Shown here one piece after another: positions 43,502 to 54,649 of a stretch of 64,000 nucleotides of DNA. Each line of letters begins with the position of its first letter. The stretch's first letter is position 1. The translations under genes were made by a program, and so were the position numbers. The stretch spans positions 27,236,001 to 27,300,000 of the forward strand of contig NC_058042.1 in NCBI RefSeq assembly GCF_020085105.1. Direction: 5' to 3'. The DNA comes from Siniperca chuatsi. Taxonomy: Eukaryota; Chordata; Actinopteri; Centrarchiformes; Sinipercidae. The notes beneath the pieces were generated by a model. That model saw only the letters and a list, made by a program, of their open reading frames with translations. It did no database searches and had not been told where the DNA came from.

Positions 43502-44770
43502 CAGTGGTTGAAACAGTACTTAGATGCTTTATTTAAGGCAGCTATAAATTATATTTTTTATAATAACAATGTATCAAATGACAATGTGAAAAAAATGTGA
43601 CAATGGGGTTGCTCGTAGTGTTGAACCTACAGAGAACTATCCCCTGAATCTGCAGCTCGCCTCGGCTTTACAGAGCCTTATTTATTTATTAGTTTCAGCT
43701 CATTGTTTAGCTGTCCGACCCGCAACCTTACTGTTTTGGTTGACTCTCACCGCTCTCATAGTGTCGTTTTCAGCCGCAGCAGGCAGCTGGTTTCAGAGAA
43801 AAAGCTCTAAAGACCCACTGTACACTACCTGCTCAGCACCAAACAGCAGACAGACGCAGTTAGAGACTTGCTGATGAACATAGTGGAACATTTAGCAGCT
43901 AAAGAGCCAGTTTCTTGCCAGTTGGTAGAGACCAAAAATAGAGCTAAAAGAGAGTGAACATTGGACTTACATTCGCTAGGTGGCGAGAAACACGACTCCA
44001 AAATAAATGATAATGTTGCTCTGTAACTGCTGCTGATGTGTAAATAAGTGTGTGTATAAATAACTGTTTTCTATCAAGTATACCATATAAACATAAAAGG
44101 AGATGATATGTCAATGTTATGTTCACAACTTGTTTCTTCTGCCCCCAAGTGGACAAAAAATTAGTTATTGCATGTTTCAGTAAAAAGAGCAACAGCACAG
44201 TGTATATTCTTTTCCAAGTGAAAGTCCTGCATTCAAATATTACTTAAGTAAAAGTTAGTTTTATCAGAAAAAAGCACTTAAAGTAAGAAAAGTAAAAGTA
44301 CCAATTCTGCAGAGGGAACCCTGGCAGTGAGTTGTTGATACTGATGCATAGAGTATAGACAGCATTTTAATGTTGTAGCTGTATATTGTTTGGTAATAGC
44401 TTAATAATAATGAATAATAAAGCATATTTTATAAAGTGGTCAAAAACCCATAGTCCACCCACACAGGTATTTTCACATATGTTGCCTAATAAGAACTGTT
44501 CTCGGGACAGTGTGGGCGTGTACAAAATGCGCTTGATTGACATCTCTCTCATCCTTCTGTTGATTTTGTTGTACCTGTTGGGGCAAGGCAACTTACCCTG
44601 TCATTCTTCTTCTTCTGCAGATTTAATAAATAAACAATCATTATTGTATAACTTTGAAAAGAAGAACACATAGAAATATAAATACTCATGTTAAGTACAA
44701 GTTCCTCAAAACTGTAGGCTACTTAAGTACAGTACCTGAATAAATGTACTTAGTTACATTCCACCAGTGG
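43502..44770. mobile_element. hAT-type MITE (third copy) with internal insertion
   Basis: The left end is CAGTGGTTGAAACAGTACTT and the right end is ACTTAAGTACAGTACCTGAA... TTCCACCAGTG, matching the 1079-1947 family. A different repeat of about 640 bp (about 43560-44205) separates the left end from AAGTGAAAGTCCTGCATTC, which normally follows closely. Confidence 0.6.
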
Positions 44771-44792
44771 ATAGCAGTACTGGAGAGGTTAA

Positions 44793-45058
44793 AGTAGCGA
44801 TGTGTCGGTCGCGAACGAGTCGGCTCCCGTCTCGATTTCCTGATTTCGCTGTTATTTTTTAATACAACTAGGATAGTTATTCTTGAAATATCCCACTTTT
44901 TAACCATCAATGTGACAAATAAGAATGTAACTTAGGCAGTGACCAGCAGAAGCGATACTAAGTGCAGAGCCGTTTGGGAGCCGAAAGAGCTGGCTCTCGG
45001 AAAGGAACGGAGCCATAGGAGCCGGTGCCCTTCATAGAGCTGTAATTCCCATCACTAA
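44793..45058. mobile_element. Small hAT-like MITE
   Basis: The left end TAGCGATGTGTCGG and the right end TTCCCATCACTA are imperfect inverted repeats (consensus TAGNGATGGG). The interior holds paired CGAACGAGTCGGCTC / GAGCCGGTGCC words often seen in teleost copies of this family. Confidence 0.5.
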
Positions 45059-47500
45059 GTGGAAGCTTGACTGGGGAGTCAGCTACCCCTGACGTGTGCA
45101 TTTTGTATAATATGATTTTAAAGCAAAAGGTTTGATCTAAATCCTGTCTGAATGTAGTTTATTTTTTCCACATTCACAATTGGAAGGTTAAAATGAAACT
45201 TGTTATCTCTCCCATTGAGGGAACAATCCACTCTACTTTTATTGTTAAGGTCAGGCTACAATATGTTAGGGTTCCACTTTTTATGCAACAGCAGTTCTTA
45301 TGAGCAACAATAAACATTTTCCTCAGAAATTCAGTTTCACTCAAAACCTAATATGCATTTGTGGCTAGCACATAATAAACAACGGTATTACAGTATGTAC
45401 CAATAGTTGATGTGCCTTTAGGAGCCTAGAATCAAGTAATCAAGTAGCAGTTTAAATGTAATATAATGTAGTAAGCAAGTAAAGAACATCTTTCCTCAAA
45501 ACTCCAAAGCAAAGTTAAGTTTGAACTTGTAAAACATGTTCTACACCCCTTACTCTTTTACCTGACACACTTATGAAAAGTCCCGAACCAAAGAGATTGA
45601 GCAGCAGAGACAGGCTTATAGATGTGAGGGAGGACACTGTCCATTTCAAAAGGCGTGAATGCATTATCCAACCGTTACTCTGCACTGGAGAAGAAAATCT
45701 CCATGAACACCAAGGCTATTACCAACATATGTGAAGAGTTGAAAGGAGTACAGATCAAAGAAAATGTAACAAAATAAAGTTTCATGCCAGGCTACAGAGA
45801 AGAGAGGATGCAGGAGGATACAGTAGGAAATGGCCCCTTCAGCTATACAGCATCTGAGACTTGCAATGAAGATGCAAAGAAAGAAGTTTTTGAGCATTTC
45901 TTTTTTCAAAGTTTGCTGCAGAGGACAGAGAGAGTCCTGGGCTTATAGTGCTCAATCTGCATTTCACGCAACAACAAAACAATGTGTCACCAGTTCAATA
46001 TGCACTCAGCTGTTCCTGTGATTCAGAAGGAAAACATCAAGAAAAGACGGTCGTAACTCTAACGTAGTTTAGGGGTAACTATTGTTTGCTGGGCTTGTGG
46101 TCTGAGAACTTTTATCTCATGAAGTGCCTTTACCTTAATACATCAGGTTGGGACCATTGTTCTAACTTGGTTTTTTTTTTTTCTTCCTGTAGAATGTGAA
46201 ACTCAGCTGTCATGGCTTTCATTAGTTATGGCAAATATAGCAAAGCAGTTTTATGCAGAGCAAGCATGGAATTTACTAGACTTGCCAAGTGCTTATGAAA
46301 CAGTGCTGTTTCTTTTTGGACTGAATGATGCTCACTGTCTTTAAATCACTTCAAATACGTGTTCTATTCCCATCTACTTTCAACAACGCTAACAAAAAAC
46401 GTTTGGTGAACAGGCACTGTTTAGGCTGTAAGATGCTAGCAATGCAAAGATATGTTTTCTTCAAAAAAAGTTAATCCTGTAGCACCAAATGGAAAACTTT
46501 GTAAAGCTCAATGTAGTGACTAGGCTTTTTCTGGGGTAGCACGATTTTGCAGGACTTCCTGTGCTGTTTAATAGACTTAATGCTTAAGAGCCACTTCTTT
46601 ACTGTTTGTAATTTGTATGCAATGGTACAACACAAGCCAGGACTATACTCTCGCTCTTATGTCTTTGAAAAAGGAAAATCTCCAGGATAAGCACAAGTAA
46701 GCCTGTCTCATGATAGGGGGTGACTTTAAAAGTACATCTAATGCCCATAAATGGCCGACCACGTGGGGATCTCTGAGAATCATAGTTTAAAGGCTGTATT
46801 TCTGATTGCTTTGCTGCTGACTGCAGACATCTAGCTTCATTTCAAACCCCAGCAGAAAACATGTGACTTCATCAGTTGATTAAAAAAAGGTTTCAGGCAA
46901 AAAATGTCTCGTGTTTGGTCAATAATTTGACTTTTGAAATAACTTGACTTTAATATCTCCAGTTATACAGTAATTCCTCCACAGCCTTGTACAACGGTTT
47001 CCAGAGTCAAACATTTGTGGAATAAAGAGCTTTGTTTTATGTTTATATTTAAAATTCTTTTGTAAGTATATAAATATATAAAATTTGCACCAAAGTTCAC
47101 AACTTACAACTTACAGTAACAACTTACTTTACACCTCTGATGTGCTGAAAGATTGTGCCCCGATGTGCTTTTATAGCTGAAATGTGTAAAGCAGCGGTAA
47201 TAATAACCTGCTAAGCTGCGTTAGGATAGAAACCATTTGTAATGATGATACAAGTTCTGCGAGTTACAGTGCCTTGCTTACACAAATAGCCGTGTTCGTG
47301 AGAGGAAGGCGTTTCACATTGCCAAGAGGCAGACTCTCTGTGGTTGCCCCGACCAGAGATAAGCTGCTAAGCTGCAGATGAAAGTGTGTGTGCATGTAGA
47401 GTGTGGCGTGGTGAGCAGCTGTGGTCAGCCAGATTTGGAAACCCTCTGTGACACCACGGTTAAGATACAGCGGAGAGGAGCTTTACTTCACTATATGCAT
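45059..47500. other. Intergenic DNA, nothing recognised
   Basis: AT-rich non-coding sequence. Open frames are short and without splice context or similarity that I can name. Confidence 0.45.

Positions 47501-47501
<1 letters not shown>

Positions 47502-47542
<41 letters not shown>
47502..47542. repeat. CA microsatellite
   Basis: Uninterrupted CA repeat of about 41 bp. Confidence 0.97.
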
Positions 47543-47544
<2 letters not shown>

Positions 47545-47799
47545 CCCCTTCATATCAATCCAGCTGACTTCTTGGAAATTGAAAATAAAAAAGCAGATCA
47601 AAGGAAAAGATACACCACACAAAAGTGCAAAATGCATGAGAAGCTTAATCAGCATTGGAGATAAATTCTTTTCAGTGACAAATGAAATTAGAATTTTGTC
47701 TGGTTTTATAAAAGTATATCAGGCAACAGTAAACATAAATAACCCCAAATAGTACAGGCTCCCTCTCACCCAAATCCAGTGCCATCTTGATCCTAAAGG

Positions 47800-47910
47800 C
47801 CCCATATGGCCAAAAGTGGCACAGTTGCTCAGTGGATTGCACTTCACAGCAAGACTTTGGGGTTGGGGCCTTTCTCTGTGGAGTGTGCATGTTCTCCCTG
47901 TGGGAGGACA
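47800..47910 (+). repeat. SINE-like fragment
   Basis: GTGGCACAGTTGCTCAGTGG followed by TTCACAGCAAGACTTTGGGG and GTGTGCATGTTCTCCCTGTG is the order of words in a common teleost SINE family. The copy is partial and diverged. Confidence 0.45.
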
Positions 47911-48149
47911 GGATAAATATAGATATGGATGATCTGATCTGATGATATAGTTGATCTTTTGTAAAAAAAAAAAATAATAATAATAATAATTTTTTTAAAT
48001 TACAAATAGAAAATATCTGATGAAAGCGTCAACATAAATTGATAAAATGAAAATACTGCAGCTGTGTAAGAAGGCGTATTGGTGTGACAACAATCTTGGC
48101 TGTGTGACAGCAGATTCAGTTACAGTAAAGGTGAAGAAGTATAGTTCAA

Positions 48150-48320
48150 CATTTTGGGATACGCATATTCGAATTTCTTGTCAAGTCAGATGAGAAGATC
48201 GATGCCACTGTCTGTAGGGTAAATATGAAGCTAGCTCAGCGTTAAGGCTGGAAACGGGGAAACAGCTAGCGTGACTCTGTCCAACAGTAACAAAGTCCTC
48301 CATCTCTAAAGCTCACTAAT
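48150..48320. repeat. Dispersed repeat, second copy of the 32380-32525 family
   Basis: Contains TTTTGGGATACGCATATTC, GATGAGAAGATCGATG, GAAGCTAGCTCAGCG and GGGGAAACAGCTAGCG in the family order. Confidence 0.55.
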
Positions 48321-50539
48321 TATACACGTTATATCTCATTTGTTAGCGTAAAAACAAAATTTGTGGTTTTATGGGGGTTTATGTGTCAGACTATTTCTTG
48401 GCCAGGCGCAGCAATGTCTTGAAGTCTTCACTGGTTGCCTGGAAACCTCATGGTGACGAAAAGACTCCAGACATGAGTGGCATCGATCCTCGCATCTAAA
48501 TCTCCCAAAACGAAAGATCCATATGGCTGTAGATGATTTTTTTGTATGTTTATGATATTTGACATACTAATGTTTCTAACTGGTATATTTTCAAGGGATA
48601 GAAGTAACATATACATATTGTAAATACACAATGTGCTGTTCAAATGTGCACAGTTATAGCCATACTGACTAAAATAAAATGACCCCAGGAGTCAGTGTGT
48701 TTATAAGGAACAGGTTCATACTTTAATAAAAGGGTATTTTCCCTTGGCACAGATCTGCTATCAAATAAATAAAGCAATTAATCAAATACAATCTATATAA
48801 ACTAAACAAAGTCATGAAAAAACATTAGGAGGGAGGGGGAAAGGAAAAAACAGCTAGTGCTAAACAACTTTCTTTTACAACAAACACCAAGTTAAAGTGT
48901 GTCTGTGTGTGGAGAGAGACAGCTTGTGTTATAAACAGATAATTATTCCTCCCTGATAAGTGGGATTGGTGTGGCGGATATTGGAGTGCTAGCTGACAGT
49001 AGGCAAGTGAGATAGCTGGACATTTAATCATAAATAAGCCTTATATTCTTTCTACATGATGCTCGTTTATCCTTTCTGCAGTCCACTATATACATCAGAG
49101 TTTTAAAAATGTTGAAACATGGATCTTACAAAGCAAATTAGTGGTGCAATACATACATACTGTATTAACATGGAGAAGTGGCTCTGAATACAGGAATACA
49201 GGACAGAAGATGGTGGGTGTAGAGAAGTTTGTGTGACATGATTTTAAGTTTTTCGTTCCAAAAGGAGGCATTCCTAATTTGAAATTAAAAAAAGTCTACA
49301 AGGATAGCTGAAAACCTTAAAGTTATGTTTTTGATCCCGAAATATAGGGAAATTGCCACAGTATGACAAAAGACAGAAGGGGGATTTTGAAAAAGTTAAA
49401 AAGATTTCAAAAGGAAGTTTATTCCCCAGAGCATCTGGTAAACTCTGTGTGACAAAACTGAGAAAAAACTGCTTCCCCAACTCTCAACAAATACTGTTGA
49501 GGTGCTGTTGAGTAAGGCATATCACCTCCAGTTGCTCCAGTGATGCTGCTTTGAAGTCAAAAGCATGGAAGTGTGTTTGTAGTGGGCAGCTTTCTAGTGT
49601 GAGTTCAGGTAATTGTACGAATGTGAAGCAGGGCATTAAAAAAGGGAGTTCTGTCTGTTCAGTAAAACTCTCTAAAAGAAGTTTAAAAATTGCAACCTGG
49701 CTGTGGGTCTGACCGAGCCTTCCACCCAAATTCTTTCAGAAGCCCTCGCTCACCGTGTCGAATCGGACCACCCTGCAGAACGAACAGTCGCCTGCGTGCT
49801 GTCCGTTCACACAACCAGAGCACCATTTCCACAGTGCTTATATTTGGAGAGTCACACACAACAGTGTTTCGGGTGAGGGGAAACCGTTGACAAAGGAGTT
49901 ACAGTGTTATGAGAGCTCCGGCAGCAAGGACTTGTTGTCCAGGAAAAGCAGTGTGAGGTGAGGAAGCCGAGGTATGGAGCGCAGCTGTGATTCCCCTCGG
50001 GGAATGACGCCGTTTCCACCACGGGGTCCCTTGAGATGACCCGTCTGACTGGTGCCTCTGCTAAAGGACGGCCTGCAGCTGTGAGAGGACACCGCAGGGC
50101 TGAGGGCAAGACTGGCATACACCGCATTCTTGCTCATCTCAAACACATGCACACGCTTATGGCAGACTAACAAATCTAACATGGTGAATATAGTTTGAAC
50201 ACTAGTGGGCTAGTCTGGTTAACAATCATTTTCCCTGTATGGATGAAGTTGCTCTTGAGCACGGCACTTAAACCCTGACAAAAGACTATGGATGCACAAG
50301 GGCAGGTCATTTATAAATGGGATGCTGGGAAATGCTCAAAGGACCATGTGTGCTTACCAAGAACGCCAGGGAGAAAACAGATAACAACTATCCCAGAGAA
50401 CCAACAAGATGATCAACACCTTTACATTTGCAGCTCTCAGTTCACTGCCTCGCATGTCGGTGCCATTAACATTTGCATGTTTTTGGCAGCGCCCATAAAG
50501 CATCATGGGATAGGATGAACAGACAGTCCCTGGCGCTGG

Positions 50540-50800
50540 CAGGAGAGCAGCAGTGGTGAGTTATGGGTCTAGTGGAGACTGCGGGCTGGGCCCAGTGTTA
50601 TTCAGCACCAGAGGAATGGGACAGCTGAAAGAGCCCTCGCCCTGCCGCACCACAAACAGAGCCTTGTTGGCTGAGCTCTGAGGCCACATGGCGGCACGGT
50701 GAAAGACCTGCTGACAGCTGGGGGACAGGAAGATGCCATGGAAACAGAGGGAGCAGCCGTGTGACCCCGGGCCGGGCCGGGGGGCTGGACAAGAGAGCTG
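50540..50800. other. GC-rich block of unknown nature
   Basis: A GC-rich island (CCGGGCCGGGCCGG near 50770) in AT-rich surroundings. On the minus strand all three frames are largely open for about 200 nt, so the openness reflects composition and is not evidence of coding. An AG acceptor-like TTGTCCAG sits at its 5' side. No family was recognised. Confidence 0.3.
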
Positions 50801-52200
50801 CTATGAGTTAGGGAAAGTGCAAGCCTGAAAGTCACAAAACGAAAGTCCAAAAAGTAAACCATGGTGCTGGGCAACTCCCAGGTGTGAATATGTGTAACTG
50901 CTTGGATCTGAAGCAGGGCGGGGGTGAAAAATGACATGCATGCTCAGCAAAACATTTCCCTGCATAAATAACTGTAAAAAAAAACAAAAAAAAAACAAAA
51001 TCCTTAAAGGCCAACTCCATACTGGTGAATAAATACTCAGACCTCTAACTGGCTGGATCTAACAGGGTTTCAATTTATGCTATTACACCAAAAGGCCTGA
51101 GCCAGAACTGGAGAATTCTATTGCACTGATGTCAAGATCACACCATCTCTAGTTTTGTTTTTAAGTGTATCATGGGGCTGAGGACATGTGATTTAACTGC
51201 TGACATTTTGGACATTCAAATAAAACAGACAGCTTTTGCTACAAACACTGTCCGACTGGGCTCCAAGAACGTGACAAGAGTTTAATATTGGATGTATTTT
51301 AAAGGGCGATTTTCTGTTTGAGGAAACAAAGGATAACTGGACTTGCACTTTGAAAAATATGTGAAATTGTATGTAAGCTGCAAATATTAATTCCTCTCAG
51401 TTTCATCTTATAGCATATTAGCTTCCATGATGTCAGCATGGAGGACAGTCAAGCATGCGTTCTATAAAACACTTGTATGTGATGGGAGGTCAAGCTACTG
51501 AACAGCACTGTTGAGAGTTGGAATTTTAGTCATTCGGGCATAATTACTAGATCACTGTTACGTATCTAATCACATGGTGAGACAGTTGAAACAGAGGGAC
51601 AATGAGAGAGTGTGAGTGAGTAATACAGTTGTACATTTTCTAGTCAAAATGAGGCTTCTAGTGGTCTTATAAAATGCGGTTGTGAAGGGAAACAAACATA
51701 AAAGCTTCAGATAGTGAATACAAAGATATCACATTATCAATAAAGCTTATAAAATTGATAACAATATATACCTTATGTACAGTAAATGTTAGTTAATAAA
51801 AGTAAGGAGCTTTTCGACACTTCAGTACTGCAGATTGTGACACGATTGCTCTTCTTTCAAAAAAGTTTCAAAGTAATTTGAAAATAAGCTCTGAATGCTT
51901 AGTCAAAGTCACCATTACAACAACAATTAGGATAAAATTAGAGGTAGCAGCGGATTTGGGATCTCTGTACTTTTTTTACTTTATAACATTTCAACATTTC
52001 CCTTTCCATTTTTTCTTACGGGGTATTGCGTGCTTGAATCAGAATCCTCATTTTCATCTTCAAAAACCTGCCTGACAGCCTGCTTTAAATACTCACGCAC
52101 CCATGAGCGCACTTCAAGTGGTTTTCAACAGACACCAGTGTCGTGACACTCTCATACGCACACACACACACTCTTGCTACGCCTACACATTCACACGCTG

Positions 52201-52204
<4 letters not shown>

Positions 52205-52236
<32 letters not shown>
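52205..52236. repeat. CA microsatellite
   Basis: Uninterrupted AC repeat of about 32 bp in the nkd1 3' flank. Confidence 0.95.
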
Positions 52237-52238
<2 letters not shown>

Positions 52239-52431
52239 TGCCCTGCCCATCACCTATATTCCTTCATATATTTTCATCTTTACATCACAGTCTTTCTTAC
52301 TCTCGTCCCTCCTTTTCCCTAAAAACCTTTTGGCTTAGTGGTCTGGAAAGGTTGTGGTGCTGGTTTGGAGCTGTAGAGTTCATCAGGTAGAGGGTCAGGG
52401 GGGAGAGGAACATCCGGTTTGTTTATTAAAT

Positions 52432-52437
52432 TGTCCC
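52432..52437 (-). promoter_or_regulatory. nkd1: Candidate nkd1 polyadenylation signal AATAAA
   Basis: A minus-strand AATAAA about 310 nt beyond the nkd1 stop codon. Other hexamers further left are possible. Confidence 0.4.
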
Positions 52438-52745
52438 TCTGTGCCTCCTCTCTAGCCCCAGCCGTGATCCTCAGTCCTGGCCGTACTCTGGCCCTGAATC
52501 ACTGTCCTGCTGCATACCCAAGCTTTTGTCCGTCTGACCAACCTCTTTATAACACTGATTAATAACCTCTCAGCACTGGGACACCCCTCCCATGATCCGT
52601 CACTCCTACCTATGTTGTCCAATACAAAGCCACTGCAGTACTGCACAACGTAGGGTAGCCTGGCTCACTGCAGTCAGTGTCTGCTGGTCTGGCTGGGTTT
52701 TGTGGAGCTGCAGGAGTGCTGAGCTGTCCCAGGCAGGGAAGAAAT

Positions 52746-53275
52746 TCAGGACTGGTAAAAGTGATGGTAGTGGTGATGGTGTTCATGGTGGTGGTGATGC
52801 TCATGACGCTGCACCACTTGTGCCAGCACCCCCTCGTAGAGCAGCACGCTGGGCAGGTCTCTCACCTGCTCCTTCTCCACCACTTGTCCTGGAGCTGCCA
52901 GAGAGCCCAAGGCCCTGTAGCCCTGGCTCTCCTTTGACCGCTGCTTGTGTTTGCGATAGGGGGCTGTGGACTGGTGAGGGGGGGTCTGGCTAGGTAGCAC
53001 CGGGGGAGGAGGGACACCACGGCTTCTCATCACCCTGCTACTGATCTGCGCAGGAGGTGTGCGGCTGTGGGTCTTAGGAGAGCGAAGGGCATGTTTCCCT
53101 GAGTCTTGGCCTCGCGTACGGGAGGGGTTGAGGCTGTCCGGAGCAGTGTCCACAACAGACTGCAAGCGGCGGTGGTGCGGATGGGAGTGGCCATTTTCTG
53201 GTTCATGGGAGCGAGAGCGAGTCTGGTTGGATGACCGGGTCTGAGGCTCTGCCTTCGTCGGCTCCGTGGCGGGGG
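52746..53275 (-). CDS. nkd1: nkd1 last exon with histidine-rich tail
   Basis: The exon starts after CTCACAG and encodes NQTRSRSHEPENGHSHPHH, a low-complexity Ser/Pro/Arg region, RKHKQRSKESQGYRAL, and finally HEHHHHHEHHHHYHHF before the stop (last 60 nt, 52749-52808). The His tail is a hallmark of vertebrate Naked proteins and may bind zinc. CAC/CAT repeats here could be mistaken for an opposite-strand GTG repeat. Confidence 0.95.
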
Positions 53276-54606
53276 CTGTGAGGGAGACAGACACGGGTAT
53301 TTAACTGAGATTAATGACAAACTTCAAGGTTGCAGAGAAAGAAAAACAGTTCCGTCACAGGACTGGTCAGTGTCAAAATTCATTACATGGGCACTCAAAA
53401 CCCTGCAGAAGAATAAAGTGCCAACAGCTCACTAATAAAGATCCACCTAAAAGCTCCATGATAAGATTCTGGCAGCTTTACTTCAGGTTCTTTCTTCATG
53501 CGGATAACTCACAATGTGACATAGAGCAGATCTCTTAGCACTTCCCTAACAGGACCAACATTAAAATAATCACATGTCATCACTGACCATCAGATCAAGG
53601 CTGATGCTTATTAGACCTAATATTTCACTTCACAACAGCCCGTTTTGTTGATGGGCTTTAGCCTTGAACACTTGATGTATTGTGCTTGCCTGAGCCCAGA
53701 TGTTTGTACTGGCGAGGAGCGCAGTGGGCTGGTAGTTCCACCTAATGGCTCCAAGCAGGTGCCGGAGTAATGAGGGCCCCTGGATGCAACTTCAAAGGGC
53801 CACAGTCTGTGTTTCTCCCTCCCCTCTCCCCCTCTACACCCCTGGCCCCGGTACACTCACCGGCTCCGAAGCGGGATGTGTAGTTTTCGATGCCTGCCAG
53901 GTCCAAGTAGTGGTTCCTGCGTTCCAGGTTCTCATCCACACAGTGGCGCTGGCAGCCCGGCTGGGTGTGGTGGTCACTGTGGTGGCGCCTGTGGACACAA
54001 GCGGCACCTCTCATTAGGTAGTAGTTTGGGCCAGAGAGGTTCAGTATGGTAGTGTTTGGAGAACGTAAAACAAGTGTTCCTTATGATCAGGCAGCAGCAG
54101 AGTAATTGTTAGAGAAGTGAGATTGTGACTGGAAAATCACAGGTTTAAACCTCAACTGGGAGTATCGGAACAGTGCAGTCAGAGGGCTGACTCTCCCCTC
54201 CACCGTTGTACTCCTCCTTAGTACAGTGGAGGTAAATTTGGGCAAAACTAATTAAAGAGTAGAGGTCTACTGCAGCTCCAAAGTGTGAATCCTTCCACTG
54301 CCTCTAGCCACTTAAAATGAGAAAGTTTCTAGTTTTCGCTTTTAAAAAGTGGATGTAATAATCAGTGACAAAAAATATATGATATTAATAAACTTCATAT
54401 CCTTCTTCTTCTTGTAGATACCAGCAGCTTCAACAATAGGCACTGAAGTGTACAGGGGAGGTGGGTTTACCTTAGGAGCGCTCGAGTCTTCTTGTCTGCA
54501 CTCTTGGGGTCTTCAATGCACTTGTCACTTTTCTCTCTGGGGTGGGACATGTCTGTGTGTGTGTGAAAGACAGGAGGCTATTATCAAAGAGAGCTACACA
54601 GAGGAG

Positions 54607-54649
<43 letters not shown>

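Noticed and set aside
52763..52805. GGT/GTG repeat as a minisatellite
   Set aside because: It is the reverse complement of CAC/CAT histidine codons in the conserved nkd1 tail.
52592..52993. Plus-strand 133-codon frame at the end of nkd1
   Set aside because: Antisense shadow of the GC-rich and histidine-rich last nkd1 exon.
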